NCBI GenBank assembly: GCA_002306945.1
Contig: DBTH01000294.1
Coordinates: forward strand, 1-6,004
Length of the DNA stretch: 6,004 nt
Origin: Methylacidiphilaceae bacterium UBA1321
GTDB taxonomy: Bacteria; Verrucomicrobiota; Verrucomicrobiia; Methylacidiphilales; UBA1321
Reading direction: 5' to 3'
Below the pieces are notes generated by a model. It was not told the origin of the DNA. It saw only the letters and a program-made list of their open reading frames with translations, and searched no databases. A program made the translations under genes and the position numbers. This document shows positions 1 to 5,633 of the stretch, piece by piece (within the stretch, counting starts at the first letter, position 1; the number at the start of each line of letters is the position of its first letter).

Positions 1-35
1 GGATTTAAATGGAAAGGGCTCTAGCGTTACTGGGT

Positions 36-50
36 GCAGGCTCAGCCTGC
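36..50. repeat. Small perfect hairpin near the left edge
   Basis: GCAGGC and GCCTGC (36-41 and 45-50) form a perfect 6-bp stem with a 3-nt TCA loop. It lies just beyond the intrinsic terminator when read on the minus strand. It has no T-run on either side and no gene is visible in positions 1-61, so its role is unknown. It could belong to the next transcription unit to the left or be incidental. Confidence 0.3.
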
Positions 51-61
51 CGTCCCGTTGC

Positions 62-100
62 AAAAAAAAAAGCGCGAGGTTTTAGCCTCGCGCTTTTTTA
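62..100. terminator. Bidirectional intrinsic terminator of the operon
   Basis: GCGCGAGG (72-79) pairs perfectly with CCTCGCGC (86-93) around a 6-nt loop (80-85). The stem is extended by A-T pairs between the A-run 66-71 and the T-run 94-99. On the minus strand the hairpin is followed by ten T residues (complement of the A-run 62-71), which is a textbook rho-independent terminator 18 bp after the CoA-transferase stop codon. The six T residues at 94-99 would also let it stop transcripts entering from the left on the plus strand. Confidence 0.93.
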
Positions 101-117
101 GAGTCAGCAGTGGATTT

Positions 118-1611
118 TTAGTCCCACTTGACGCCGTGCATGGAACCGGTCTTGAGGAACTGTTCGTGCATGGCGAAGGCCTTGCTCAGGGTCTGAGGAG
201 TCTGGCCGTCCTTGACGTTGCTGAAATAGGCACGCAATTCGTCGCGGTAGCTCTCGTGAGCGCAAATGTCGACGAGGAGATTGGCGCGTTCGCGGGGCGA
301 CTTGCCGCGCAGGTCGGCGACGCCGTTTTCGGTGATGACAACCTGGACGGAGTGTTCGTTGTGATCCTGGTGGCTGACGAAGGGAACCAGAGTGCTGATC
401 TTGCCATCCTTGGCTGTCGAGGGACAGGTGAAGATGGAGATGTAGGCGTTGCGGGTGAAGTCACCGGAACCGCCGATGCCGTTCATGAGTTGCTTACCCA
501 TGACGTGAGTGCTGTTAACGTTGCCGAAGAGGTCGACTTCGATCGCGGTGTTGATCGAGATGATACCGATACGGCGGGCGATTTCGGGCGAATTGCTGAT
601 TTCCTGCGGACGCAGAACGATGCGGGAGCGGAAGAATTCGATGTCGTTGTAGATGCCCTGGAGGGTTTCCGGAGTGATCGTGAGCGAGGAACCGCTGGCA
701 AACTTGATCTTGCCGTCGCGCAGCAGGCCGATGACGGAGTTCTGGATGACTTCGGTGTACATCTCGAACTTGGGGATGTCGGTGTTCTTGCCGAGGGCGC
801 CGAGAACGGCGTTGGCGATATTGCCCACGCCAGACTGGATGGGAAGGAATTCCTTCGGGATGCGTCCGGCCTTGATTTCACCGGCGAGGAATTCGGCGAC
901 GTTTTCGCCGATCTTGTTGGTGAGATCGTCGGGAGCGTCAAAGCTGCGGGCTTCGTCGTCGAGATTGGTTTCGACATAGCCGACGATCTTCTTGGGATCG
1001 ATTTTGACAAAAGCCGTGCCGATGCGGTCGGAGGGTTTGTAGATGGGGATTTCGCGGCGATGAGGAGGGTCGAGCGGCTGATAAATATCGTGGAAACCGC
1101 GCAGGGCCTTGGGGTGTTTGCTATTGAGTTCGATGATAACTTTGTCGGCCAGCATCGCGTAGGTCGGAGTGGCACCGACACCGGCTGTCAGGACGACTTC
1201 GCCGTCGTTGGTGAGGTCGGAGGCTTCAATGACGGCCACATTGACTTTGCCGAGGAAGCCGTAGCGGACAACCTGCGGCATGAGGGAAAGGTGCATGTCG
1301 ACAAAGCTGACTTTGCCGGCGTTGATACCCTTTCGCAGGTCGTTGTTAGTCTGGTAGGGAGCGCGGAAAGAGATCGCATCGGCCTTCATGAGAGCTCCGT
1401 CAAGGGAGGGGCCGGTGGAGGCGCCGGTGAAGATACCGATCTTGAAGGGGCGACCGGCAGCGTGTTCGGCTTCAGCACGCTTGGCGATGGCCATGGGTAT
1501 GGCCTTGGGGGTTCCTGCAGGGGTGAATCCGGAGAAGCCGACATTCTGTCCATTTTGGATGAAGGCAGCGGCTTCTTCGGCCGTCAGTTTGGGGAATGAT
1601 AGTTGACTCAT
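118..1611 (-). CDS. Succinyl-CoA:acetate/propionate CoA-transferase (acetyl-CoA hydrolase/transferase family)
   Basis: This 497-aa protein is a full-length class I CoA-transferase of the acetyl-CoA hydrolase/transferase family, related to AarC, Cat1 and E. coli ScpC (about 500 aa). The N-terminal half holds the CoA-transferase fold with an FSGFTPAGTPKA segment (residues 26-37). GVGNIANAV (261-269) and YTEVIQ (285-290) are the active-site region; Glu287 matches the glutamate that forms the glutamyl-CoA thioester in this family. GIGGSGDFTRNAY (378-390) and ENGVADLRGKSPRERA (428-443) are typical of the C-terminal domain. No signal peptide is seen, so it should be cytoplasmic. The ATG overlaps the birA stop as ATGA, implying translational coupling; the purines ahead of it (GAAAG) are only a weak ribosome site. 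Beside mce and mmdA, the inferred reaction is propionyl-CoA + succinate to propionate + succinyl-CoA, which recycles CoA without ATP. Acetate as acceptor or donor, or plain hydrolysis, cannot be excluded from sequence. Confidence 0.93.
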   Translation of the reverse strand: MSQLSFPKLTAEEAAAFIQNGQNVGFSGFTPAGTPKAIPMAIAKRAEAEHAAGRPFKIGIFTGASTGPSLDGALMKADAISFRAPYQTNNDLRKGINAGKVSFVDMHLSLMPQVVRYGFLGKVNVAVIEASDLTNDGEVVLTAGVGATPTYAMLADKVIIELNSKHPKALRGFHDIYQPLDPPHRREIPIYKPSDRIGTAFVKIDPKKIVGYVETNLDDEARSFDAPDDLTNKIGENVAEFLAGEIKAGRIPKEFLPIQSGVGNIANAVLGALGKNTDIPKFEMYTEVIQNSVIGLLRDGKIKFASGSSLTITPETLQGIYNDIEFFRSRIVLRPQEISNSPEIARRIGIISINTAIEVDLFGNVNSTHVMGKQLMNGIGGSGDFTRNAYISIFTCPSTAKDGKISTLVPFVSHQDHNEHSVQVVITENGVADLRGKSPRERANLLVDICAHESYRDELRAYFSNVKDGQTPQTLSKAFAMHEQFLKTGSMHGVKWD

Positions 1612-2375
1612 AATTCTTTCATGATGCGGACCTCAATGGCCCGGAGTGTGGATTTGACTCCGGACTCGTCCTGCATGAGCAGGTTGCCCTCCTGATCGAT
1701 GCCGCAAAAGGTGCCCTGCCGGGTATGGTCCATTAATTCGCAGGCCACTTGCCTGGGCGAACCCCAGGCGGCGTTGATTTCATCGACAAAAGCGGTAAAG
1801 CCATTGGCCGCCATTTTTTCCTGCATCCGGCGGGTGGCAACGAGAATGGCGTCGGCCAGTTGGTCGGCTTTGGGAGCGTGAGGGAGGAGATCTTTGAGGC
1901 GAACAGTCTGTCCGGCCAGTTCGGGAGCGGACTGGTCAGGCTGGTTGGAAATGTTGACGCCGAGGCCGATGACGGCGGTGGTGTCGCTGAAACGTTCGAC
2001 GAGGAGCCCGGCGAGTTTGCGATCACCGACCATGATGTCGTTGGGCCAGCGCAAGCGGAGATCTTTAACGCCGAGTCCGCGCAGGACGCCGAGCAGGGTC
2101 CAACCCATCGTGAGGGGAAGCGGCTCCCATTTGGAACGGGGTCCGTCGGCGGGAATAACCAGGGACATCCAGAGTCCGCCGACGTCGGAAACCCAGGATT
2201 TGCCGGTGCGTCCACGGCCCGCGGTCTGGCGCGTGGCGATGACGGCGTTCCACTCGGGCAGTGCGCGGCAGAGGTCGTTGGTGGAGGAAACTTCGTCGAC
2301 GCAATGGACGGCCCATCCTTCGGCTGTTTGCCGGATGATTGGCTGTGGCCCGCGGTGGACTACTTGGTAGCTCAT
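1608..2375 (-). CDS. birA: Biotin--[carboxyl carrier protein] ligase, catalytic domain only
   Basis: This 255-aa protein activates biotin with ATP to biotinyl-AMP and transfers it to the lysine of a carrier protein. The catalytic signatures are in order: SSTND (30-34), the adenylate-binding loop TAGRGRTGKSW (51-61), RWPND...DRKLAGLLVE (109-127), where Lys120 aligns with the essential lysine of E. coli BirA, and GLGVNIS (137-143). A small C-terminal domain follows from about residue 205. The roughly 60-residue N-terminal winged-helix domain of E. coli BirA (321 aa) is absent, so this is a monofunctional ligase and not a biotin-operon repressor. Its obvious substrate is the BCCP encoded 147 bp upstream. 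The stop codon overlaps the start of the CoA-transferase gene. The ATG at 2375 has only a weak GGGGCG element ahead of it, and an 8-bp inverted repeat lies 13 nt before the start codon. Confidence 0.94.
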   Translation of the reverse strand: MSYQVVHRGPQPIIRQTAEGWAVHCVDEVSSTNDLCRALPEWNAVIATRQTAGRGRTGKSWVSDVGGLWMSLVIPADGPRSKWEPLPLTMGWTLLGVLRGLGVKDLRLRWPNDIMVGDRKLAGLLVERFSDTTAVIGLGVNISNQPDQSAPELAGQTVRLKDLLPHAPKADQLADAILVATRRMQEKMAANGFTAFVDEINAAWGSPRQVACELMDHTRQGTFCGIDQEGNLLMQDESGVKSTLRAIEVRIMKEL

Positions 2376-2388
2376 ATGATTTATCGCC

Positions 2389-2432
2389 CCGGATGGCTAA
2401 TCGCTTTTTTGTGAAGGCGGCGACCCATCCGG
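2389..2432. promoter_or_regulatory. 8-bp inverted repeat upstream of birA
   Basis: CCGGATGG (2389-2396) and CCATCCGG (2425-2432) are perfect inverted copies 28 nt apart. The near copy sits 13 nt before the birA ATG, next to the weak GGGGCG ribosome-site candidate, and the spacer holds a run of six A residues on the minus strand. It could be an operator, or an RNA stem that limits birA translation. A chance repeat in GC-rich DNA is also possible. No recognised regulator motif is claimed. Confidence 0.3.
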
Positions 2433-2458
2433 CTTCCCCGCTGCAACCCCAGTTCGGC

Positions 2459-2503
2459 AATCCGGCCCGGCCCGCTTTCGACTTCCAGCGGGCTGACCGG
2501 ATT
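2459..2503. repeat. Large imperfect hairpin after the BCCP gene (attenuator, RNA-end stabiliser or weak terminator)
   Basis: AATCCGG (2459-2465) pairs with CCGGATT (2497-2503). After a CC/A internal loop, 2468-2475 pairs with 2488-2495 (8 bp with one G-T) around a 12-nt loop. On the minus strand the structure starts 19 nt after the BCCP stop. It has no T-run behind it on either strand, so it is not a classical intrinsic terminator. In this position it could protect the 3' end of the upstream message or lower read-through into birA. Confidence 0.45.
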
Positions 2504-2522
2504 TGCCTTCATAAACAGATTT

Positions 2523-2942
2523 TTACTCGATGACGACCAGTGTCTGTCCTTCGTTGACGGCATCGCCAACAACGACGGCCACCTTGGTGACCTTGCCATC
2601 TCTGGGGGCATTGACGTAGGTATTCATCTTCATGGCTTCAACGGCCAAGAGGACGTCGCCCGCCTTGACGGTGTCGCCTTCCTTGACGTTGAGCGAAACG
2701 ATCTTGCCCGCAAGCTGGCTGGCAACCGCGCCCGGGCCGGCCGGAACCGAGGGGGCTGCGGCGGCAGGAGCGGAGACCGGGGCCGATACGCTGGCGGATG
2801 CCACGGGGGCGGAAACTACCGGCGCGGCGGAAACTGATCCAACGGCGGGAGGGAAAAGCGGGGCGCCTTCCTTGCCGGCATCGAGGATTTCAACCGTTAC
2901 TTCGTAAACTTTGCCTTCAACTGTGACCCGTAATTTTTTCAT
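2523..2942 (-). CDS. mmdC: Biotin carboxyl carrier protein (decarboxylase gamma subunit type)
   Basis: This 139-aa protein carries biotin and shuttles the carboxyl group between enzyme subunits. Residues 1-20 form a short beta-rich start (MKKLRVTVEGKVYEVTVE), typical of the small biotin subunits of methylmalonyl-CoA, glutaconyl-CoA and oxaloacetate decarboxylases. Residues 27-71 are a flexible Ala/Pro/Ser/Val-rich linker with repeated SAPV-like units. Residues 72-139 are a complete biotinyl domain with the VEAMKMN motif, in which Lys105 is the biotinylated residue. There is no biotin carboxylase or carboxyltransferase domain. The gene follows the OadG-like gene by 39 nt. That gap shows no clear Shine-Dalgarno sequence before the ATG, so coupling or another initiation mode is likely. 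Its partner is the adjacent alpha subunit, and the BirA downstream presumably biotinylates it. A shared role as carrier in a propionyl-CoA carboxylase is the main alternative. Confidence 0.9.
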   Translation of the reverse strand: MKKLRVTVEGKVYEVTVEILDAGKEGAPLFPPAVGSVSAAPVVSAPVASASVSAPVSAPAAAAPSVPAGPGAVASQLAGKIVSLNVKEGDTVKAGDVLLAVEAMKMNTYVNAPRDGKVTKVAVVVGDAVNEGQTLVVIE

Positions 2943-2981
2943 GATATGTGAGGAATGAGTGTTTCTATGGTTAGTGGCCGC

Positions 2982-3413
2982 TTATCTGAGTTTGTGCGAG
3001 GAGTAGATCTCGCGGCGTCCTTCCAGCGACCAGTCGATGTCCGGTGTGCTGATGGAAACCGTGGGATGGTTGGCGGCCTCGATGGCCAGGATGCGGTATT
3101 GTCCGCGAATGGTTGCCGCAACACTGGCCGCGATGACGGCCAGGATGTTTTCGGGAATGTCCGAACTCGCCGCAGGGGCTTCGACCGGGGCAGCCGTTTT
3201 GGCGGGCTGCTCGGCAGGAGCGGAGGCGGTGGCGTCAACCACGGAGTCGGCGGATTCGCCACGGGCCGGCGCTTCGAATGCGTCGACGGCGTTGCGAAGG
3301 GCCTTGAGCTCTTCGAGGACTTCGCGGTTCTGGCAGCGCAGTGATGCAACCTGCGCCACGGAGATAACCGCGATCACCAATGCTATCAGGGCGATGATAA
3401 TGACAATGGTCAT
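2982..3413 (-). CDS. OadG-like small membrane subunit (decarboxylase delta/gamma anchor)
   Basis: This 143-aa protein resembles the small membrane-anchor subunit of sodium-pumping decarboxylases (OadG or MmdD type). Residues 2-24 are one hydrophobic transmembrane helix (Ile/Val/Leu/Ala-rich) at the extreme N-terminus. A short helical stretch follows (28-48), then an acidic Ala/Pro linker (49-84). A second conserved block begins IPENILAVIAASVAATI (86-102) and the protein ends in W128, then EGRREIYSSHKLR (131-143). In this family the protein holds the alpha subunit and biotin carrier to the membrane beta subunit. It lies 15 nt after mmdA and 39 nt before the BCCP gene, the usual position. Odd here is that no beta-subunit gene accompanies it. 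The start has only a weak GAAAG ribosome site. The family call rests on size, topology, tail and context rather than catalytic residues. Confidence 0.75.
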   Translation of the reverse strand: MTIVIIIALIALVIAVISVAQVASLRCQNREVLEELKALRNAVDAFEAPARGESADSVVDATASAPAEQPAKTAAPVEAPAASSDIPENILAVIAASVAATIRGQYRILAIEAANHPTVSISTPDIDWSLEGRREIYSSHKLR

Positions 3414-3428
3414 GTATTGGCTTTCGGG

Positions 3429-4982
3429 TTAGAGCGGGATGTTGCCGTGTTTCTTCGGCGGACGGGTCTCGCGTTTGGACAGGAGGTTACGCAGCGCCAT
3501 GGCCAGGGCGGCACGGGTATCGGCGGGTTCGATGACGTCGTCGATAAGGGCCTTGCTGGCGGCTTGATAAGGCGAGGCGAACTTCTCGCGGTATTCGGCA
3601 ATGAGTTCGGCTTCGCGGGCCTTCGGGTCGGCGGCTTCCTTGAGTTCCTTGCGGAACAGGACGCGCACGGCACCTTCGGCACCCATGACGGCGATTTCAG
3701 CCGTGGGCCAGGCGAATACGAAGTCGGCTCCGAGATCCTTGCTGCACATGGCGAGGTAGGCACCACCGTAGGCTTTGCGCAGGATCATGGTGATCTTGGG
3801 CACAGTCGCGGCGGAATAGGCGAAGAGCATCTTCGCGCCGTGGCGGATGATACCACCGCGTTCCTGGGCCAGTCCGGGGAGGAATCCGGGGACGTCGACC
3901 AGGGTGACGATGGGGATGTTGAAGCAATTGGCGAAGCGGATGAACCGCGCGGCCTTGTCGGAAGCGTCGATGTCGAGCGTTCCGGCCTTGACCATCGGCT
4001 GGTTGGCGATGATAGCGACAACCATTCCTTTGAGGCGGGCGAAACCGACGATGATGTTCTTGGCCCAGTCACGCTGCACTTCGAGGAATGAATTGGCGTC
4101 AAAAAGCTTGGCAATGACGGCAGCCATGTCGAGGGGCGACTTGGAGTCGGCCGGGACGAGGGCTTCCATGCTCTTGTGCTTGGTCAGCGAGAGGGTCGGG
4201 GGCAGCTTGTGGGGCGGGTCGACCATGTTATTGGCCGGGAGGTAGGTCAGGAGCTGCTTGACGATCTGGATGGCGTGAGCGTCGTTTTCGGCGACGAAGT
4301 GGATGTTACCACTGGTGGTCGCGTGAACGGCGGCGCTGCCGACTTCTTCCATCGTGCAGGTCTGGCCAGTGGCGGCCTTGATGACGTCCGGTCCGCAGAT
4401 GAACATGTTGGCCTGCTTCTTGATCATGATCTGGAAGTCAGTCAGGGCAGGAGAGTAGGCCGCACCACCCGCGCAAGGACCGGCGATGACCGCGATCTGC
4501 GGGATGACGCCGGAGGCAAGGACGTTGTGGAAGAAAACCTGACCGTAACCGGAGAGGGATTCGACCGCTTCCTGAATACGAGCCCCACCGGAGTCCATGA
4601 AGCCGACGATGGGCAAGCCCGCTTTGAGGGCGTGATCCATGAGGTTGACGATCTTCTTGGCGTGGATGCTGCCGAGGGAACCACCGGCGACGGTGAAGTC
4701 CTGGCTGAAGGCCGCAACGGGGGTTCCGGACACGTAACCGGTACCGGTGACCACGCCGTCGGCGGGAAGTTCCTTCTTCTCCATGCCGAAATTGTGGCAG
4801 CTGTGCTGGACGAAGAGTCCGCGTTCCTGGAATGTGCTGGAGTCAAACAGACCGTCCAGACGGTCGCGGGCCGTGAACAGACCCTTCTTACGGCGTTCTT
4901 CGAGCTTATCTTTGCCGCCGCCGTTAAGGGCGACTTCGCGTTTTTTCCTGAGCGCGTCAACAACTGCTTGAGAAATAGGCAT
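3429..4982 (-). CDS. mmdA: Methylmalonyl-CoA decarboxylase alpha subunit / propionyl-CoA carboxylase beta-type carboxyltransferase
   Basis: This 517-aa cytoplasmic enzyme is a full-length acyl-CoA carboxyltransferase of the PccB/MmdA family (two crotonase-fold domains). It transfers the carboxyl group between (S)-methylmalonyl-CoA and biotin on the carrier protein. The N-domain has SGGARIQE (131-138) and GPCAGGAAYSPAL (168-180), whose glycine pair forms an oxyanion hole. The C-domain has NQPMVKAGTLD (327-337), DVPGFLPG (363-370), KAYGGAYLAM (403-412) and AWPTAEIAVMGAEGAV (424-439). It ends in the family-typical KRETRPPKKHGNIPL. The residue after KAYGGAY, linked to acyl-chain preference in actinobacterial carboxylases, is Leu410, unlike the Asp of propionyl-CoA carboxylases there. 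The neighbouring mce, OadG-like gene, BCCP and CoA-transferase point to decarboxylation in propionate formation, but a carboxylase working with a biotin carboxylase encoded elsewhere cannot be ruled out. Confidence 0.93.
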   Translation of the reverse strand: MPISQAVVDALRKKREVALNGGGKDKLEERRKKGLFTARDRLDGLFDSSTFQERGLFVQHSCHNFGMEKKELPADGVVTGTGYVSGTPVAAFSQDFTVAGGSLGSIHAKKIVNLMDHALKAGLPIVGFMDSGGARIQEAVESLSGYGQVFFHNVLASGVIPQIAVIAGPCAGGAAYSPALTDFQIMIKKQANMFICGPDVIKAATGQTCTMEEVGSAAVHATTSGNIHFVAENDAHAIQIVKQLLTYLPANNMVDPPHKLPPTLSLTKHKSMEALVPADSKSPLDMAAVIAKLFDANSFLEVQRDWAKNIIVGFARLKGMVVAIIANQPMVKAGTLDIDASDKAARFIRFANCFNIPIVTLVDVPGFLPGLAQERGGIIRHGAKMLFAYSAATVPKITMILRKAYGGAYLAMCSKDLGADFVFAWPTAEIAVMGAEGAVRVLFRKELKEAADPKAREAELIAEYREKFASPYQAASKALIDDVIEPADTRAALAMALRNLLSKRETRPPKKHGNIPL

Positions 4983-4991
4983 GGACTTGTG

Positions 4992-4998
4992 TTCCTTT
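4992..4998 (-). promoter_or_regulatory. Shine-Dalgarno site of mmdA
   Basis: AAAGGAA on the minus strand ends 9 nt before the ATG at 4982. It is the clearest ribosome-binding site in the window and supports this start for the alpha subunit. The other genes of the cluster have weaker or no recognisable sites. Confidence 0.7.
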
Positions 4999-5023
4999 GG
5001 TACCGGTTATGGGTTAAAGCGGA

Positions 5024-5443
5024 TTAGTGGCAGCTGCAACCGCTCTTGGGCTGGCAGAGTTCGGTCAACACGCCGTGGGTCGATTTGGGGTGGAGGAAGG
5101 CAACGAGCTTGCCACCGGCGCCTTCGATCGGCTTTTCGTGGATGAGCTGGGCACCAGCGCCTTTGGCCTGGGCGAGTTGAGCTTCGACGCTGTCGGTGCC
5201 AAAAGCGACGTGGTGGATGCCTTCGCCATTCTTGGCGAGAAACTTTGCGACGGGGCTGTCATCAGCGGTCGGTTCGAGAAGTTCGATGTGCACTTCGCCC
5301 ACTATAAAGAAGGCGGTGCGGACTTTTTGGGAGGGCACTTCCTCACGGTGCTCGCACTTGAGACCGAGAACGGTCTCGTAGTATTTGACGGATTCGTCGA
5401 GGGAACGAACGGCAATGCCGAGGTGGTCGATTTTCTTAATCAT
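5024..5443 (-). CDS. mce: Methylmalonyl-CoA epimerase
   Basis: This 139-aa protein of the vicinal-oxygen-chelate superfamily interconverts (R)- and (S)-methylmalonyl-CoA. That links the mutase product to the (S)-specific decarboxylase. Two beta-alpha-beta-beta-beta modules are visible. The first starts IDHLGIAVRSLDESVKYYE (5-23) and the second GIHHVAFGTDSVEAQL (75-90). By alignment with known epimerases the metal ligands should be His7, Glu54 (in VHIELLEP, where the Propionibacterium enzyme has Gln), His78 and Glu128 (in GVLTEL). LxHPKSTHGVLTEL near the end is typical of the family. Length is normal for bacterial enzymes. The tail CQPKSGCSCH adds three closely spaced cysteines after the catalytic fold, which is unusual for a VOC protein. 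The gene is first in the inferred operon, and the spacing to mmdA is 41 nt. The ribosome site is weak (ACAGG about 6 nt before ATG). Confidence 0.94.
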   Translation of the reverse strand: MIKKIDHLGIAVRSLDESVKYYETVLGLKCEHREEVPSQKVRTAFFIVGEVHIELLEPTADDSPVAKFLAKNGEGIHHVAFGTDSVEAQLAQAKGAGAQLIHEKPIEGAGGKLVAFLHPKSTHGVLTELCQPKSGCSCH

Positions 5444-5471
5444 AGGCGCCTGTCTTTCTTATCGGTTAAAA

Positions 5472-5490
5472 GCTCTCCGGGTGGAGAAGC
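5472..5490. promoter_or_regulatory. Small hairpin in the mce 5' leader
   Basis: GC-TCTCC (5472-5478) and GGAGA-GC (5483-5490, with one bulged A) form a 7-bp stem with a GGGT loop (plus strand). It sits about 30 nt ahead of the mce ATG in the probable untranslated leader. No T-run follows. It may affect message stability; no riboswitch class is recognised. Confidence 0.3.
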
Positions 5491-5493
5491 TTC

Positions 5494-5560
5494 ATTAATT
5501 AATCTTATCGCATTAAAGTATGGATATTAGTTATCCTATTGCAATAAAAATATGCGCGAG
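5494..5560 (-). promoter_or_regulatory. AT-rich probable promoter region of the mce operon
   Basis: The sequence changes abruptly from GC-rich coding DNA to AT-rich DNA. Possible minus-strand promoter elements are TTGCAA (5544-5539) with TACTTT (5520-5515, 18-bp spacer) and an overlapping better -10-like TTTAAT (5517-5512). None is a perfect sigma-70 match, so the exact start is uncertain. The region also holds an inverted repeat, GGATA (5522-5526) and TATCC (5532-5536), and the palindromes ATTGCAAT (5538-5545) and ATTAATTAAT (5494-5503). These would be natural operator sites. The location between clpX and the first gene of the cluster is where the operon promoter is expected. Confidence 0.5.
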
Positions 5561-5592
5561 ATTTGTGAATTCCCAGCGCTTTTCCCTACTGT

Positions 5593-5633
5593 AAAACCGT
5601 CTCCGCTACCCGATTCGGGCGGGTGACCGGTTT
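5593..5633 (-). terminator. Weak intrinsic terminator candidate after clpX
   Basis: On the minus strand AAACCG (overlapping the clpX stop codon) pairs with CGGTTT about 30 nt later, enclosing an inner CCCG-AAT-CGGG stem. A short run of four T residues follows. The stem is interrupted and the T-run short, so termination is probably partial and some clpX transcripts may read into mce. Confidence 0.35.

Noticed and set aside
34..1599. 521-aa plus-strand open frame opposite the CoA-transferase
   Set aside because: It is the antisense of a clearly recognised gene. Its Val/Gly/Asp-rich translation matches no family and reflects G/C-biased third codon positions. It also starts before, and runs through, the terminator.
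1749..2414. 221-aa plus-strand open frame opposite birA
   Set aside because: It lies entirely across birA and its upstream gap, with shadow-type composition and no motif.
2459..2503. Classical rho-independent terminator after BCCP
   Set aside because: The hairpin is strong but no T-run follows it on either strand, so it is listed only as a structured repeat.
2381..2611. Possible small minus-strand gene bridging the BCCP-birA gap
   Set aside because: Most of it is an alternate frame of BCCP, and the remainder crosses the inverted repeats. The translation has no recognisable feature, so the gap is better read as non-coding.
3417..4091. 224-aa plus-strand open frame opposite the 3' half of mmdA
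   Set aside because: It is the complement of conserved coding sequence, with no family signature and no ribosome site or operon context.
4176..5027. 283-aa plus-strand open frame opposite mmdA
   Set aside because: It is an antisense shadow of the well-conserved alpha subunit, with low-complexity Gly/Asp/Val-rich translation and no recognisable domain.
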